In this document: positions 10,721-19,657 of the stretch, piece after piece
Position numbering within the stretch: position 1 is the first letter of the stretch
Layout of the letters: each line of letters opens with the position of its first letter
Assembly (NCBI GenBank): GCA_963773585.1
Contig: CAVZBR010000013.1
Coordinates: 1 to 64,000 of the forward strand
Direction of reading: 5' to 3'
Length of the DNA stretch: 64,000 bases
Source: CAVXJN01 sp963773585
Lineage (GTDB): Bacteria; Pseudomonadota; Gammaproteobacteria; JASBUN01
Program-made: the position numbers and the translations under genes
The notes under the pieces: generated by a model
Database searches by the model: none
Told to the model about the DNA's origin: nothing
The model's input: the letters and a program-made list of their open reading frames with translations, nothing else

Positions 10721-12271
10721 CGGCTCCACCTTCGACCTTCGGCCAGCCGGTCCGTGGACCTCGGCCCCGGTTCGCCAGCTGCGCTTCCGGCGACTGGCGC
10801 CGGTGACCTTCGCCACCGTCTGCTGACGCTCGGGTCGGTGCGGTGGAGGATCAGCTGCGGGTAGAGCGCGAGGCCGAGGATGCAGAGGACCAGCGGGGCC
10901 AGGACGACGCCGTCGCGCCAGGCCGATCTCGCGCGAGGCGATCCCGCTCCGGCATGCGGTTGTGCATCGTCCGCTGGTAGAGGCGCAGCGCGTAGTAGGC
11001 CGACATCGCGACGCCGCTGATCGCGACGAAGGCGAAGACGATCTTCGCCTGGAAGAGGCCGTTGAGGATGTAGAACTCGCCGATGAAGTTGGCCGAGCCC
11101 GGGCATCGCCAGGGTCGCCAGGGTGACGATCAGGAAGAGCGCCGCCAGCACCGGCGCCCGCAGCGCCATCCCGCCCATCTCGCGGATGTCCTCGGTGCCG
11201 GTGCGCTCGGCGAGGATCGCGACGATGATGAACAGCGGCGCGACGACGAGGCCGTGGTTGACCATCTGCAGGATCGCCCCGTCGGCGCCGTCGGCGCGCA
11301 GGGCGAAGATGCCGGCGGTGATGAAGCCGAGCTGGGCGACCGAGGAGTAGCCGGCGATCAGCCGCACGTTGGTCTGGGTGAAGGCCATCACCGAGCCGTA
11401 GAGGATCGAGGCCAGGGCGATCACCAGGACCACCTCCTGGAACTGGACCGTCGCGTCGGGGAAGAGCGGCAGCACGACGCGCAGGAAGCCGTAGGCGCCG
11501 ACCTTGGCCAGCACGCCGGAGAAGACCGCCAGGACCGGCAGCGGCGCCGCCCGGTAGGCGTCCGGCATCCAGCCGTGCAGCGAGGAAGGCCGGCATCTTG
11601 ACCAGGAAGGCGGCGGCGAAGAACCAGAAGATCCAGCGCTGGCTGCCGACGCGGCAGGCCCTGGTGCTGGAGCGCGGCGATCGAGAAGGTGAGGTGGCCG
11701 CCGTCGGCGGAGATGATCGCCGTCGCGATCGCCGCCGACCAGCATCAGCAGCGAGCCGATCAGGGTGTAGATCGATCATCTTCAGCGTCGCCGCGGCCGC
11801 GCGTCGGGCCGCCCTCGCGGTCGCTCCCCCAGGCGCCGAAGAGGAAGTAGAACGGGACCAGCATCAGGTCGAAGAAGAGGACGAAGAGCAGCAGGTCCTG
11901 GGCGAGGAACGAGCCGAGCGTCGCCGTCTCGGCGAGCAGCATCAGGAAGAAGAAGAGCTGCGGGCGCTCCTGCTCGCGGAAGGCGGCGAAGGCGGTGCCG
12001 CCGATCCAGAGCACCGCCGTCAGCAGGACCAGGAAGAGGTTGAGGCCGTCGATGCCGAGGCTGTAGTCGACGCCGAGCCCGGAGATCCAGGTGGCGTCGA
12101 CGCGTGTACTGCAGGCCGGAGCTGCCGGAGTCGAAGCCGGCGACCAGCGCGATCGCGATGCCGAGCGTGACGACGGCGCCCAGCGTCGCCCACCAGCCGG
12201 CCGCCCGCTTCGGCAGGAAGAGGCCGACGAGGCCGAAGGCGAGCGGGAGTCCAGAGCAGGGAGTTGATCAT
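10717..12271 (-). CDS. nuoM: NADH-quinone oxidoreductase subunit M, frameshifted
   Basis: Proton-translocating membrane subunit of complex I. The start is MINSLLW at 12271. Then come GVDYSLGIDGLNLFLVLLTA, FVLFFDLMLVPFYFLFGAWG and, in the middle frame, VKVGAYGFLRVVLPLFPDAT-like and NVRLIAGYSSVAQLGFITAG sequence with the antiporter Lys and His signature region. About 515 aa when repaired. Frameshifts are clear near 12240, 11770, 11735, 11650, 11580, 11100, 10940 and 10830. The 5' end overlaps nuoL and the 3' end overlaps nuoN by four bases. Confidence 0.85.
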
Positions 12272-14295
12272 GAGCTGGACGATGCAGGAAGTAGAGGGCG
12301 AGCCCGGCGAAGCCGGCGATCAGCAGCAGCGCGTAGCTGCGGACGAAGCCGTTCTGGACGGCGCGGACGAGCCGCCGGCGCCGCGCGACCGCGTCCTCGG
12401 TGCCGCGTGACGATGCCGTCGACGACGAAGCGCTCGAAGACGCCGTTGGCGAAGCGGCCGATCGCCAGCGCCGGGCGGACGACGAGGAAGTCGATCGCCT
12501 CGTCGAAGTACCACTTGTTGAGGCAGAGCAGGTAGACCGGGCGCAGGCGCTCGCGGAAGCAGCGCCGGCAGCTCGGGCCGCGCCACCCAGAGCAACCAGG
12601 CGAGCGGCGATGCCGACGATCGAGATCGCGCCGCCGATCGCCAGGCCGCGCCACTCGGCGCCGACGCTCGGGTGGATCTCGCGCCAGCGGCGAGTCGGCG
12701 AAGGCCGGGTCGAGGAAGCTCGAAGAGGACGTCGTCGACGCCGGGGATCTGGATCAGGCCGGCGAAGAGCGCGCCGAAGCCGAGCACCGCCATCGCCGAC
12801 CGCCATCGGCTTCGACTGCTCGGCGATGTGGTGGTCGGGCGCCGGGGAAGCCGACGTCGGTGTCCTCGTCTTCTTCGGTCGCCGGGTTGATCGGCGGCGC
12901 CGTGGTAGAGGTGGCCGGTGTCGATCAGCTCCTGCGCCTCCTCGCAGGGCTCGCCGGGCAGGACCCGGAAGACGAGGCGGAAGGTGTAGATCGCGGTCAG
13001 GAAGGCGCCGACGTAGCCGCCGATCGCCATCCAGGTGTACATCCCGCCGCGGGCCTCGGCGTAGGCGAGGATCGAGTCCTTGGAGAAGAAGCCCGAGGTG
13101 AGCGGGAAGGCGGCGAGCGCCAGGCCGCCGATCGAGGAACAGCATCGAGGTGAAGCGCATCGCCTTCCAGAAGCCGCTCATCCGGTCGATGTCCTGGCGG
13201 TTCGCCATCGCCGAGATGATCGAGCCGGCGGCCATGAACAGCAGCGCCTTGAAGAAGGCGTGGGTCATCAGGTGGAAGAGGCCCTGCGCGTAGGCGCCGA
13301 TCGAGACGCCCATGATCATGTAGCCGATCTGGCTCATCGTCGAGTAGGCGATCACCCGCTTCAGGTCGGTCTGGGCGATCGCGATCGTGCCGGCCACCAG
13401 CAGCGTCGCCAGGCCGACGAAGGCGGCGATGTCGGCGGCGGTCGGGGCGAGGTACGAAGAGGACGTGGGTGCGGGCGATCAGGTAGACGCCGGCGGTGAC
13501 CATCGTCGCCGCGTGGATCAGCGAGGAGACCGGGGTCGGGCCCTCCATCGCGTCCGGCAGCCAGGTGTGGAACGGCATCTGCGCCGACTTGGCGAAGGCG
13601 CCGACCAGCAGCAGCAGGCAGATCGCGGTCGACCGTCCACTGGTTGCGTCGGAACACGCTGCGGCGCCTTGGCGAAGACCTCGCCGTAGTCGAAGGTGCC
13701 CGAGCTCGCGGAAGATCAGGAAGGCGGCGAGGACGAGGCCGATGTCGCCGACGACGTTGATCACGAAGGCCTTCATCCCCGCCCTGGTCGCCGTCGTCGC
13801 GCCGGTACCAGAAGCTGATCAGCGCGTAGGAGGCGAAGCCGACGAAGGCCCAGCCGACGATCAGCAGGACGAAGTTGCCGGCGAGGACCAGCAGCAGCAT
13901 CGAGAAGACGAAGAAGTTGAGGTAGCTGAAGAAGCGGTGGTAGCCCTCGTCGGAGTGCATGTAGCCGAACGAGTAGAGGTGGATCAGGGTCGAGACGCCG
14001 GTGACGACGAGCACATGAAGACCGAGAGCGGGTCGACGTAGATGCCGAGCTTGATGTCGAGCCCGCCGACGCTGGCGTAGTCCCACAGCGAGGAGGCGTG
14101 GTGGCGGGCGTCGGCGTCCTCGCCGAGCAGGGCGACGAGGGCGCCGAGCGCGCAGAGGAAGGCGAGGCCGATCGCGCGCGGTGCCGATCATGCCGGCGAC
14201 CCGCGCCGGCAGCGCCCGGAAGCCGAGCGCGATCACGATCGAGCCGAGCAGCGGGAAGCAGCAGGACCAGCCAGGCCCAGGTGGTCGGCGCTCAT
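12268..14295 (-). CDS. nuoL: NADH-quinone oxidoreductase subunit L, frameshifted
   Basis: Largest antiporter-like subunit of complex I, about 670 aa when repaired; it carries the distal proton channel and the lateral helix. Recognisable pieces are STLIHLYSFGYMHSDEGYHR, GWAFVGFASYALISFWYRRD, KSAQMPFHTWLPDAMEGPTP, SSLIHAATMVTAGVYLIART and KRVIAYSTMSQIGYMIMGVS. The inferred start MSADHLGLAW at 14295 overlaps the nuoK stop. The end is the TGA at 12268-12270, inside the nuoM start (ATGA). Roughly a dozen frameshifts interrupt it, including ones near 14260, 14010, 13650, 12610 and 12558. Confidence 0.85.
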
Positions 14296-14594
14296 CCGCG
14301 CAGCTCCCTCAGCGTCGTCGACGTCGAGCGGCAGCTTGCGGCGGAAGATCGCGACGATCAGGCCGAGCCCGACGACGACCTCGCAGGCGGCGACGACCAT
14401 CACGATCAGGGCGAAGACCTGGCCCTGCTGGTTGCCGACCATGCGGCTGAAGGCGACCAGGGCGAGGTTGCCGGCGTTCAGCATCAGCTCGAGGCAGAGC
14501 AGGATCACGAGCGGGCTGCGGCGGATGAGGATGCCGACCGGCGCCGATCGCGAACAGCAGCGCGCGAGAGGACGATGTACCACTCGATGTTCAC
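14292..14594 (-). CDS. nuoK: NADH-quinone oxidoreductase subunit K, frameshifted
   Basis: Small three-helix membrane subunit of complex I, about 100 aa. The core reads VGILIRRSPLVILLCLELML with NAGNLALVAFSRM, then GQVFALIVMVVAACEVVVGL, which holds the membrane Glu residues used in proton transfer. The GTG start at 14594 (VNIEWYIVL) gives a normal N-terminus but needs frame corrections near 14545-14570. Another correction near 14320 yields a C-terminus ending LRELRG at the TGA overlapping the nuoL start. Confidence 0.85.
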
Positions 14595-15154
14595 TGCGGC
14601 GACCTCCCGGCCGTCGGGCACGCTGGGTCGGCGGGCCCGGCCGCGCGGTCCGACGTCTCAGCGCCCTGACTCGCCGTCGCAGGCTCGGCTGCCAGCGAGG
14701 ACACGCGCCGACGGCGGCGAGCAGCAGAAGGACGAGGCCTCGAAGGGGAGCAGGAAGTTTTCGAGCAGGAGGCGGCCGATCGCGGCCGGGTCGCCGAAGC
14801 CGGCGGGACGTCGGGGCCGTCGGTGCCGAGCGCGATCAGGGCGGAGGCGAGGACGGCGATCGAGAGCTCGACGAAGAGGGCGACGCCGAGCAGCGGAGCC
14901 AGGAAGCGCTGGCCTGGGATCGGCTCCGAGAGCCGGCTCGTCGCCGCCGCCGACGTAGGCGACGACGAAGACGTAGAGGACCATCACGGCGCCGGCGTAG
15001 ACGACGACCTGGGCGGCGGCGACGAAGGCCGAGCATGCAGCAGCAGGAAGAGCGCCGCCAGCGAGAACAGGTGGACGATCAGCGCCAGCACGCTGTAGAA
15101 GGGGTTGCGCATGGCGACGACGCCGACGGCGCCGACGAGCGCGCCGATCGCGGC
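14591..15154 (-). CDS. nuoJ: NADH-quinone oxidoreductase subunit J, 5'-truncated at chimeric junction
   Basis: Membrane subunit J of complex I. Readable parts are IGALVGAVGVVAMRNPFYSV near the N-terminus, VAAAQVVVYAGAVMVLYVFV (the conserved third helix) and LLENFLLPFEAS. The stop is inferred at 14591-14593 because that frame overlaps the nuoK GTG as GTGA, like the other nuo junctions. The first codons are missing: upstream of about 15,155 the sequence becomes ftsZ of another organism. Several frameshifts are present (near 15025, 14930, 14800 and 14720). Confidence 0.8.
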
Positions 15155-15171
15155 GGCGCCGGCGCCGCGCC
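15150..15171. other. Chimeric junction between two genomes
   Basis: On the minus strand FtsZ reads normally up to GMGGGTGTGAAP (codon 115) and then switches, without the expected continuation of the GTPase domain, into NuoJ sequence. The NuoJ frame begins GAAAIGALVG here with no start codon. GC content, codon use and error rate all change at this point. A perfect 12-base palindrome, GGCGCCGGCGCC, lies at 15155-15166. Both flanking genes are single-copy essential genes cut in mid-coding sequence, so I read this as an assembly or ligation artefact. Confidence 0.9.
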
Positions 15172-15504
15172 GGTACCGGTGCCGCCGCCCATGCCGGCAG
15201 TAATGAACACCATATCGGCACCTTCCAGCACTTCCATTAGCCGATCTCGATCCTCCAGTGCCGCCTGCCGGCCGATTTCCGGATTGGCGCCTGCGCCCAG
15301 ACCCTTGGTCATGGAGCTGCCGATCTGCAGTACCGTTTTCGCCGCGGTTTTCTTCAGTGCCTGGGCATCAGTATTCAGGCAGATGAAGTCCACGCCTTCG
15401 ATACCGGTGTCGACCATGTGCTGCACGGCGTTGCCGCCGCCACCGCCGACTCCGATCACTTTGATTACAGCGTTTTCGCTGTATGCGTCCATCAGTTCAA
15501 ACAT
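15160..15504 (-). CDS. ftsZ: Cell division GTPase FtsZ, N-terminal fragment
   Basis: Tubulin-like GTPase that forms the division ring at mid-cell. Only the first 115 or so residues of about 390 are present. The start is MFELMDAYSENAVIKVIGVG at 15504, followed by the glycine-rich nucleotide loop (GVGGGGGNAVQHMVD), LNTDAQALKK, and the tubulin signature GGGTGTGAAP, after which the gene is cut at the chimeric junction. It lies 107 bases downstream of ftsA, as is usual for the end of the dcw cluster. Truncation is by assembly, not biology. Confidence 0.93.
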
Positions 15505-15611
15505 GTCGAACCCCTCCTCAGTCGTTTGCCCTTTACTGCAACGGAAGCGGTCGCACCATGCGTCCGCAGCCGATCTCTACTTCCGCCACGCCAACATTTG
15601 GGCCACGCGGA

Positions 15612-16847
15612 TCAGAAATTCCCTTGGAACCAACTTCGCATGCGTTCCCAGATACCTTTGAAGCCTCTCCCCACATGGGGATCGGAGATACGCTGCTGAC
15701 CGTTTTGCTGGCCAAACAGCAGCAGCCCGACGCCGGTTGCATAAATCGGATTGCGCACCACGTCGGCGAGCCCGGTGACGTACTGGGGCGTACCCACCCG
15801 CACCGGACAGTGAAAAACTTCTTCTGCGAGTTCCACCAGGCCTTCCATCTTGGCGCTGCCGCCGGTCAGCACGATGCCGGCGGCGACCAGATCTTCGAAG
15901 CCGCTGCGCCGCAGTTCCGCCTGCACCAGGGTCAGCAATTCCTCGTAGCGCGGCTCGACCACCTCGGCCAATGTCTGGCGCGCAAGACGCCGGGCCGGAC
16001 GTTCGCCCACCGACGGCACTTCGATGGTTTCGTCGGAACTCGCCAGCTGCGTCAGCGCGCAGCCGTACTTGATCTTGATTTCCTCGGCGTACTGGGTCGG
16101 CGTACGCAGCGCGACCGCGATGTCGTTGGTCACCTGATCACCGGCAATGGGAATCACCGCGGTATGGCGAATGGAACCTTCGGTGAACACCGCAATATCG
16201 GTGGTGCCGCCGCCGATATCGACGATGCAGACACCCAGTTCCTTTTCGTCGTCGGAGAGCACCGAATAACTGGATGCCAGTTGTTCGAGAATGATGTCGT
16301 CCACCTCGAGGCCGCAGCGGCGCACGCATTTGACGATGTTCTGCGCGGCACTCACCGCGCCGGTGATCATGTGAACTTTCGCTTCGAGCCGCACGCCGGA
16401 CATGCCGACCGGCTCCTGGATGCCCTCCTGGCTGTCGATGATGAATTCCTGGGGGATGATGTGCAGGATCTTCTGATCGGCCGGGATGGCCACCGCCCGT
16501 GCAGCGTCGATCACCCGTTCCACATCGGTGGAACTGACTTCCTTGTCGCGGATGGCGACGATGCCGTGGGAATTCAAGCTGCGTATGTGGCTGCCGGCTA
16601 TGCCGGTGTAGACCGAATGAATCTGGCACCCTGCCATCAATTCAGCTTCTTCCACGGCGCGCTGAATCGACTGCACAGTGGATTCGATATTCACCACCAC
16701 GCCTTTCTTCAGGCCGCGCGAAGGATGGGAGCCGATACCGATGATCTCGATGCCGCCTTCCAGGTTGATCTCGCCGACGATAGCCACCACTTTCGAGGTG
16801 CCGATATCGAGACCGACGATCAGATTGCGTTCTGATTTCTTCGTCAT
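15612..16847 (-). CDS. ftsA: Cell division protein FtsA
   Basis: Actin-like ATPase that tethers FtsZ to the inner membrane and recruits later divisome proteins. 411 aa, close to the E. coli length. The N-terminal nucleotide motif is GLDIGTSKVVAIVGE, a phosphate-2 motif appears as VDIGGGTTDIAVF, and the adenosine motif as GIVLTGGSAKMEGL. The last 15 residues (GIWERMRSWFQGNF) form the amphipathic membrane-targeting helix. ATG 16847 is chosen over upstream in-frame codons because GGGGGAGAG lies about a dozen bases before it and homology begins there. Confidence 0.97.
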   Translation of the reverse strand: MTKKSERNLIVGLDIGTSKVVAIVGEINLEGGIEIIGIGSHPSRGLKKGVVVNIESTVQSIQRAVEEAELMAGCQIHSVYTGIAGSHIRSLNSHGIVAIRDKEVSSTDVERVIDAARAVAIPADQKILHIIPQEFIIDSQEGIQEPVGMSGVRLEAKVHMITGAVSAAQNIVKCVRRCGLEVDDIILEQLASSYSVLSDDEKELGVCIVDIGGGTTDIAVFTEGSIRHTAVIPIAGDQVTNDIAVALRTPTQYAEEIKIKYGCALTQLASSDETIEVPSVGERPARRLARQTLAEVVEPRYEELLTLVQAELRRSGFEDLVAAGIVLTGGSAKMEGLVELAEEVFHCPVRVGTPQYVTGLADVVRNPIYATGVGLLLFGQQNGQQRISDPHVGRGFKGIWERMRSWFQGNF

Positions 16848-16899
16848 AAGCGAAAAACTCTCCCCCTGATACGCGCCGGGTTCATCCTCCTGTATGTAC

Positions 16900-17676
16900 T
16901 CACGATCCTGTCTTCCCTTTGTCGTCAGTTGCCTCTTTCCAGCGCACCGCAAATCCGTTGGTGTAACGTAGATCCACCGCAGCGATCCGGGTGGACGATG
17001 CCATGAGCACGCGCGGATATACCCGCGCGAATCGGTCCAGCAAGGCGTCCACGTCGCCCCGGCCGAACCGCAGTTCGATGCCGTTGTCGAGGGTCATCTT
17101 CCAGGCTCGGCGGTCTGTCACCACCAGTTGCACCGGCTTCAAATCCGCCACTTGCAAACGTCGACTGAGTTCGCGATAGCGCTGCGCCAATTGCTGCTCG
17201 AAACCTTTCGGTCCGGATAGTTGTGGCAGTTCGCGGGTGAACGGTTCCTGCTCGGCACCAAACCAGACACCGTTCACATCCAGCAGGCCGTCGTTCGCCC
17301 AGCGTGCGAGGGGTTTGTGTTCGGTCACCTGGATATACAAACGATCCGGCCACATCCTGCGCACTTGCACGTTCTCCACCCAGGGACGCTTGGCAACCGC
17401 ATCGCGGATGGCGTCGATATCGACACCGAAAAATCCGCCCTGGATTTTCGTACTCACCGCTCGCTGCAGTTCGCCCTCGTTCAAGTGACGAAACGCCCCT
17501 TCCACCTTCACCGCGCGAATCGGCAGATTCTTCGGATTCAACATCCAGCTGACCGCAACGGCGATCACACCCACCAGCACGCCGAGTGCCAGGGCATTCT
17601 GCACATGGCGCCACCACCGCGCCCATGCAATCGGCGCCCGCGCCTTGCGCTTTTTAGCTTTTGCGGCGCGCGCCAT
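16900..17676 (-). CDS. ftsQ: Cell division protein FtsQ
   Basis: Bitopic divisome protein that bridges cytoplasmic and periplasmic division proteins through the FtsQ-FtsL-FtsB subcomplex. 258 aa: a short basic cytoplasmic tail (KAKKRKARAP), one membrane helix (ALALGVLVGVIAVAVSWML), a POTRA domain starting LPIRAVKVEGAFRHLNEGEL, and a beta domain with VADLKPVQLVVTDRRAW. The ATG at 17676 overlaps the ddlB stop as TGATG, which supports this start over an upstream ATG at 17817. Confidence 0.95.
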   Translation of the reverse strand: MARAAKAKKRKARAPIAWARWWRHVQNALALGVLVGVIAVAVSWMLNPKNLPIRAVKVEGAFRHLNEGELQRAVSTKIQGGFFGVDIDAIRDAVAKRPWVENVQVRRMWPDRLYIQVTEHKPLARWANDGLLDVNGVWFGAEQEPFTRELPQLSGPKGFEQQLAQRYRELSRRLQVADLKPVQLVVTDRRAWKMTLDNGIELRFGRGDVDALLDRFARVYPRVLMASSTRIAAVDLRYTNGFAVRWKEATDDKGKTGS

Positions 17677-18620
17677 CAGCGCTGTGCTCCACGTGGCAGA
17701 CTGGTTGCCAGGATGCGCAAAACCAACTCGTCGAAGCCGACGCCTGCGGTCTTTGCCGCCATTGGAACCAGACTGTGGTCGGTCATGCCAGGGACGGTGT
17801 TCACTTCGATCAGCCAAGGGCGCTGCCGGCGATCCAGCATGAGATCGACGCGACCCCAGCCGCTTGCACCGGCAACGTCGAACGCCTGCAAGGCCAATTG
17901 CTGCAGCGGCGCTTCCTGCTCAGGTGCCAACCCGCAGGGACAGTGGTAACGCGTACTGTCGGCGCGGTATTTGGCATCGAAATCGTAGAACGCATTCGGC
18001 GTTTCCAGACGGATCAGCGGCAACGCCTCTCGATCGAGTATCGCCGCGGTATATTCGCTGCCATGCACCCATTGCTCCGCGATCACTTCGTCATCGAAGC
18101 CTGCGGCTGCCGCATAGGCGCCAGCAAATTCCGGCACATGCTCCACCCGTGTCATGCCGATGCTCGAACCTTCGTGCACCGGCTTGACGATCAACGGCAA
18201 ACCCAATCGCTGGGCGACGTGGGCGAAATCGCTGTCGCGGTGCAGGACCTCGTAGTCGGGCGTCGGCAATCCGGCCGCCTGCCACAAACGTTTACAGCGC
18301 AACTTGTCCATGCCCAGTGCCGAACCCAGCACGCCGCTGCCGGTATAGGGCAAAGCGATGGTCTCCAATGCGCCTTGAATCACACCGTCTTCGCCGCCGC
18401 GCCCGTGCAGGGCAATGAAGGCACGGGCGAAACCGCCGGCGCGCAATTGTTCGATGACATCCGCCTGTGCATCGATGCCGTGAGCATCGACACCCCCATT
18501 GCGCAATGCCTGCAGTACGGCAGCGCCACTTTTCAGCGAGATTTCCCGCTCTGCGGAGCGGCCACCCATGAGCACGGCGACCTTGCCGTAATCCCGGGGA
18601 TCGAGCGTGGCCGTCGTCAT
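17676..18620 (-). CDS. ddlB: D-alanine--D-alanine ligase
   Basis: ATP-grasp enzyme that joins two D-alanines for the peptidoglycan precursor. 314 aa. N-terminal VAVLMGGRSAEREISLKSGA, the loop ALHGRGGEDGVIQGALE, the ATP-grasp lysine region LPLIVKPVHEGSSIGMTRV, and the C-terminal metal site WGRVDLMLDRR plus LIEVNTVPGMTDHSLVPMA are all present. It begins at ATG 18620 within the murB stop (ATGA) and ends overlapping ftsQ. Acidic and catalytic residues look complete, so an active cytoplasmic ligase is expected. Confidence 0.97.
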   Translation of the reverse strand: MTTATLDPRDYGKVAVLMGGRSAEREISLKSGAAVLQALRNGGVDAHGIDAQADVIEQLRAGGFARAFIALHGRGGEDGVIQGALETIALPYTGSGVLGSALGMDKLRCKRLWQAAGLPTPDYEVLHRDSDFAHVAQRLGLPLIVKPVHEGSSIGMTRVEHVPEFAGAYAAAAGFDDEVIAEQWVHGSEYTAAILDREALPLIRLETPNAFYDFDAKYRADSTRYHCPCGLAPEQEAPLQQLALQAFDVAGASGWGRVDLMLDRRQRPWLIEVNTVPGMTDHSLVPMAAKTAGVGFDELVLRILATSLPRGAQR

Positions 18621-19657
18621 GACGCCTCTCCGACAATGCGCACTTCGGGATGCAACTCGACTTCGTGCGCACGAAGCACGGCTTCGCGCACCTGCCCGAT
18701 CAAATGCTCGATATCCGCAGCGCTCGCGGCACCCGTATTGATAATGAAATTGGCGTGCTTTTCGGAAACGCATGCACCGCCGACACACTTGCCTTTCATC
18801 CCCGCGGCCTCGATCAATCGCGCCGCATGATCGCCCGGCGGATTGCGAAACACCGAACCGCAGCTCGGCAGGCCGATCGGCTGAGTCCGGCCACGACGAT
18901 CCAGTAACCCTTTGATGCGCGCCTGCGCCGCCGCGGCATCGCCGTTTTCGAGGACCAGATGGGCTGCGAGGAACCATTCATCGGGCCTGCCGCGCACGTT
19001 GCGATAACTCACATCGAACTCCGTCGCCTCTCGCCGGTGTCGATCGCCATTGCGATCCAAAGTCTCGACCGCAGCGACCCGGTCCCAGGTTTCGCCACCG
19101 AAAGCCCCCGCGTTCATCGCCAGCGCGCCGCCCATGCTTCCTGGAATCCCAGCCAGAAATTCGGCGTCCACCAGGCCGCGCCGGGCACAGAATTTCGCCA
19201 CCTTGGCACAGGCGACGCCGGCTTCGGCGCGCACTTGCAAAGGTCCGGTCTGCTCGAGCCCGTCAAGTGCGCCCTGGGTGACGATCACGGTGCCGGCGAA
19301 GCCCCCGTCACGCACCAACAGATTGCTTCCCAGTCCCAACCAGAGCAGCGGCTCGTCAGCAGGCAGCTGGCGCAAGAATTCGGCAAGGTCATCCGCATCG
19401 GCCGGCCGGTACCAGGTGGCCGCCGGGCCGCCTACACGCCAACTGGTGTAGCGTGCCAATGGCTCCTGGCGGCGCAACTCGCCGCGCAGCGATTGTTGTC
19501 GACGTGCGGTCATCATCAACCGACTCTTCGCCCCCGCTGCAAGGGCCGACGAGCGCGCGGTTGCAACTTGCGGCGCCGGCATCGGAATCGCCAAGCGGCT
19601 GTGTAAGGATTCGCCGCAGCCCAAATGCAGATGACGCAATGAATGACTGTGATTCAT
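18617..19657 (-). CDS. murB: UDP-N-acetylenolpyruvoylglucosamine reductase
   Basis: FAD enzyme that reduces UDP-GlcNAc-enolpyruvate to UDP-MurNAc with NADPH. FAD-binding sequence RYTSWRVGGPAATWYRPAD, LGLGSNLLVRDGGF and GIPGSMGGALAMNAGAFGGE are present. The catalytic serine region is SCGSVFRNPPGDHAARLIE, closer to type II (Gram-positive-like) MurB than to the E. coli form. ATG 19657 overlaps the murC stop (ATGA) and gives 346 aa with about 48 extra N-terminal residues. ATG 19516 would give a compact 299-aa type II protein, so the start is ambiguous. Confidence 0.95.
   Translation of the reverse strand: MNHSHSLRHLHLGCGESLHSRLAIPMPAPQVATARSSALAAGAKSRLMMTARRQQSLRGELRRQEPLARYTSWRVGGPAATWYRPADADDLAEFLRQLPADEPLLWLGLGSNLLVRDGGFAGTVIVTQGALDGLEQTGPLQVRAEAGVACAKVAKFCARRGLVDAEFLAGIPGSMGGALAMNAGAFGGETWDRVAAVETLDRNGDRHRREATEFDVSYRNVRGRPDEWFLAAHLVLENGDAAAAQARIKGLLDRRGRTQPIGLPSCGSVFRNPPGDHAARLIEAAGMKGKCVGGACVSEKHANFIINTGAASAADIEHLIGQVREAVLRAHEVELHPEVRIVGEAS

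Noticed and set aside
9208..15154. Reading the broken nuo genes as true pseudogenes of a decaying complex I
   Set aside because: Breaks affect every gene on the segment equally, end exactly at the chimeric junction, and conserved residues on both sides are intact, so sequencing error is the simpler explanation.
15079..15504. A complete 141-aa FtsZ-like mini-protein
   Set aside because: The residues after GTGTGAAP come from NuoJ DNA in a shifted frame; the apparent stop is accidental.
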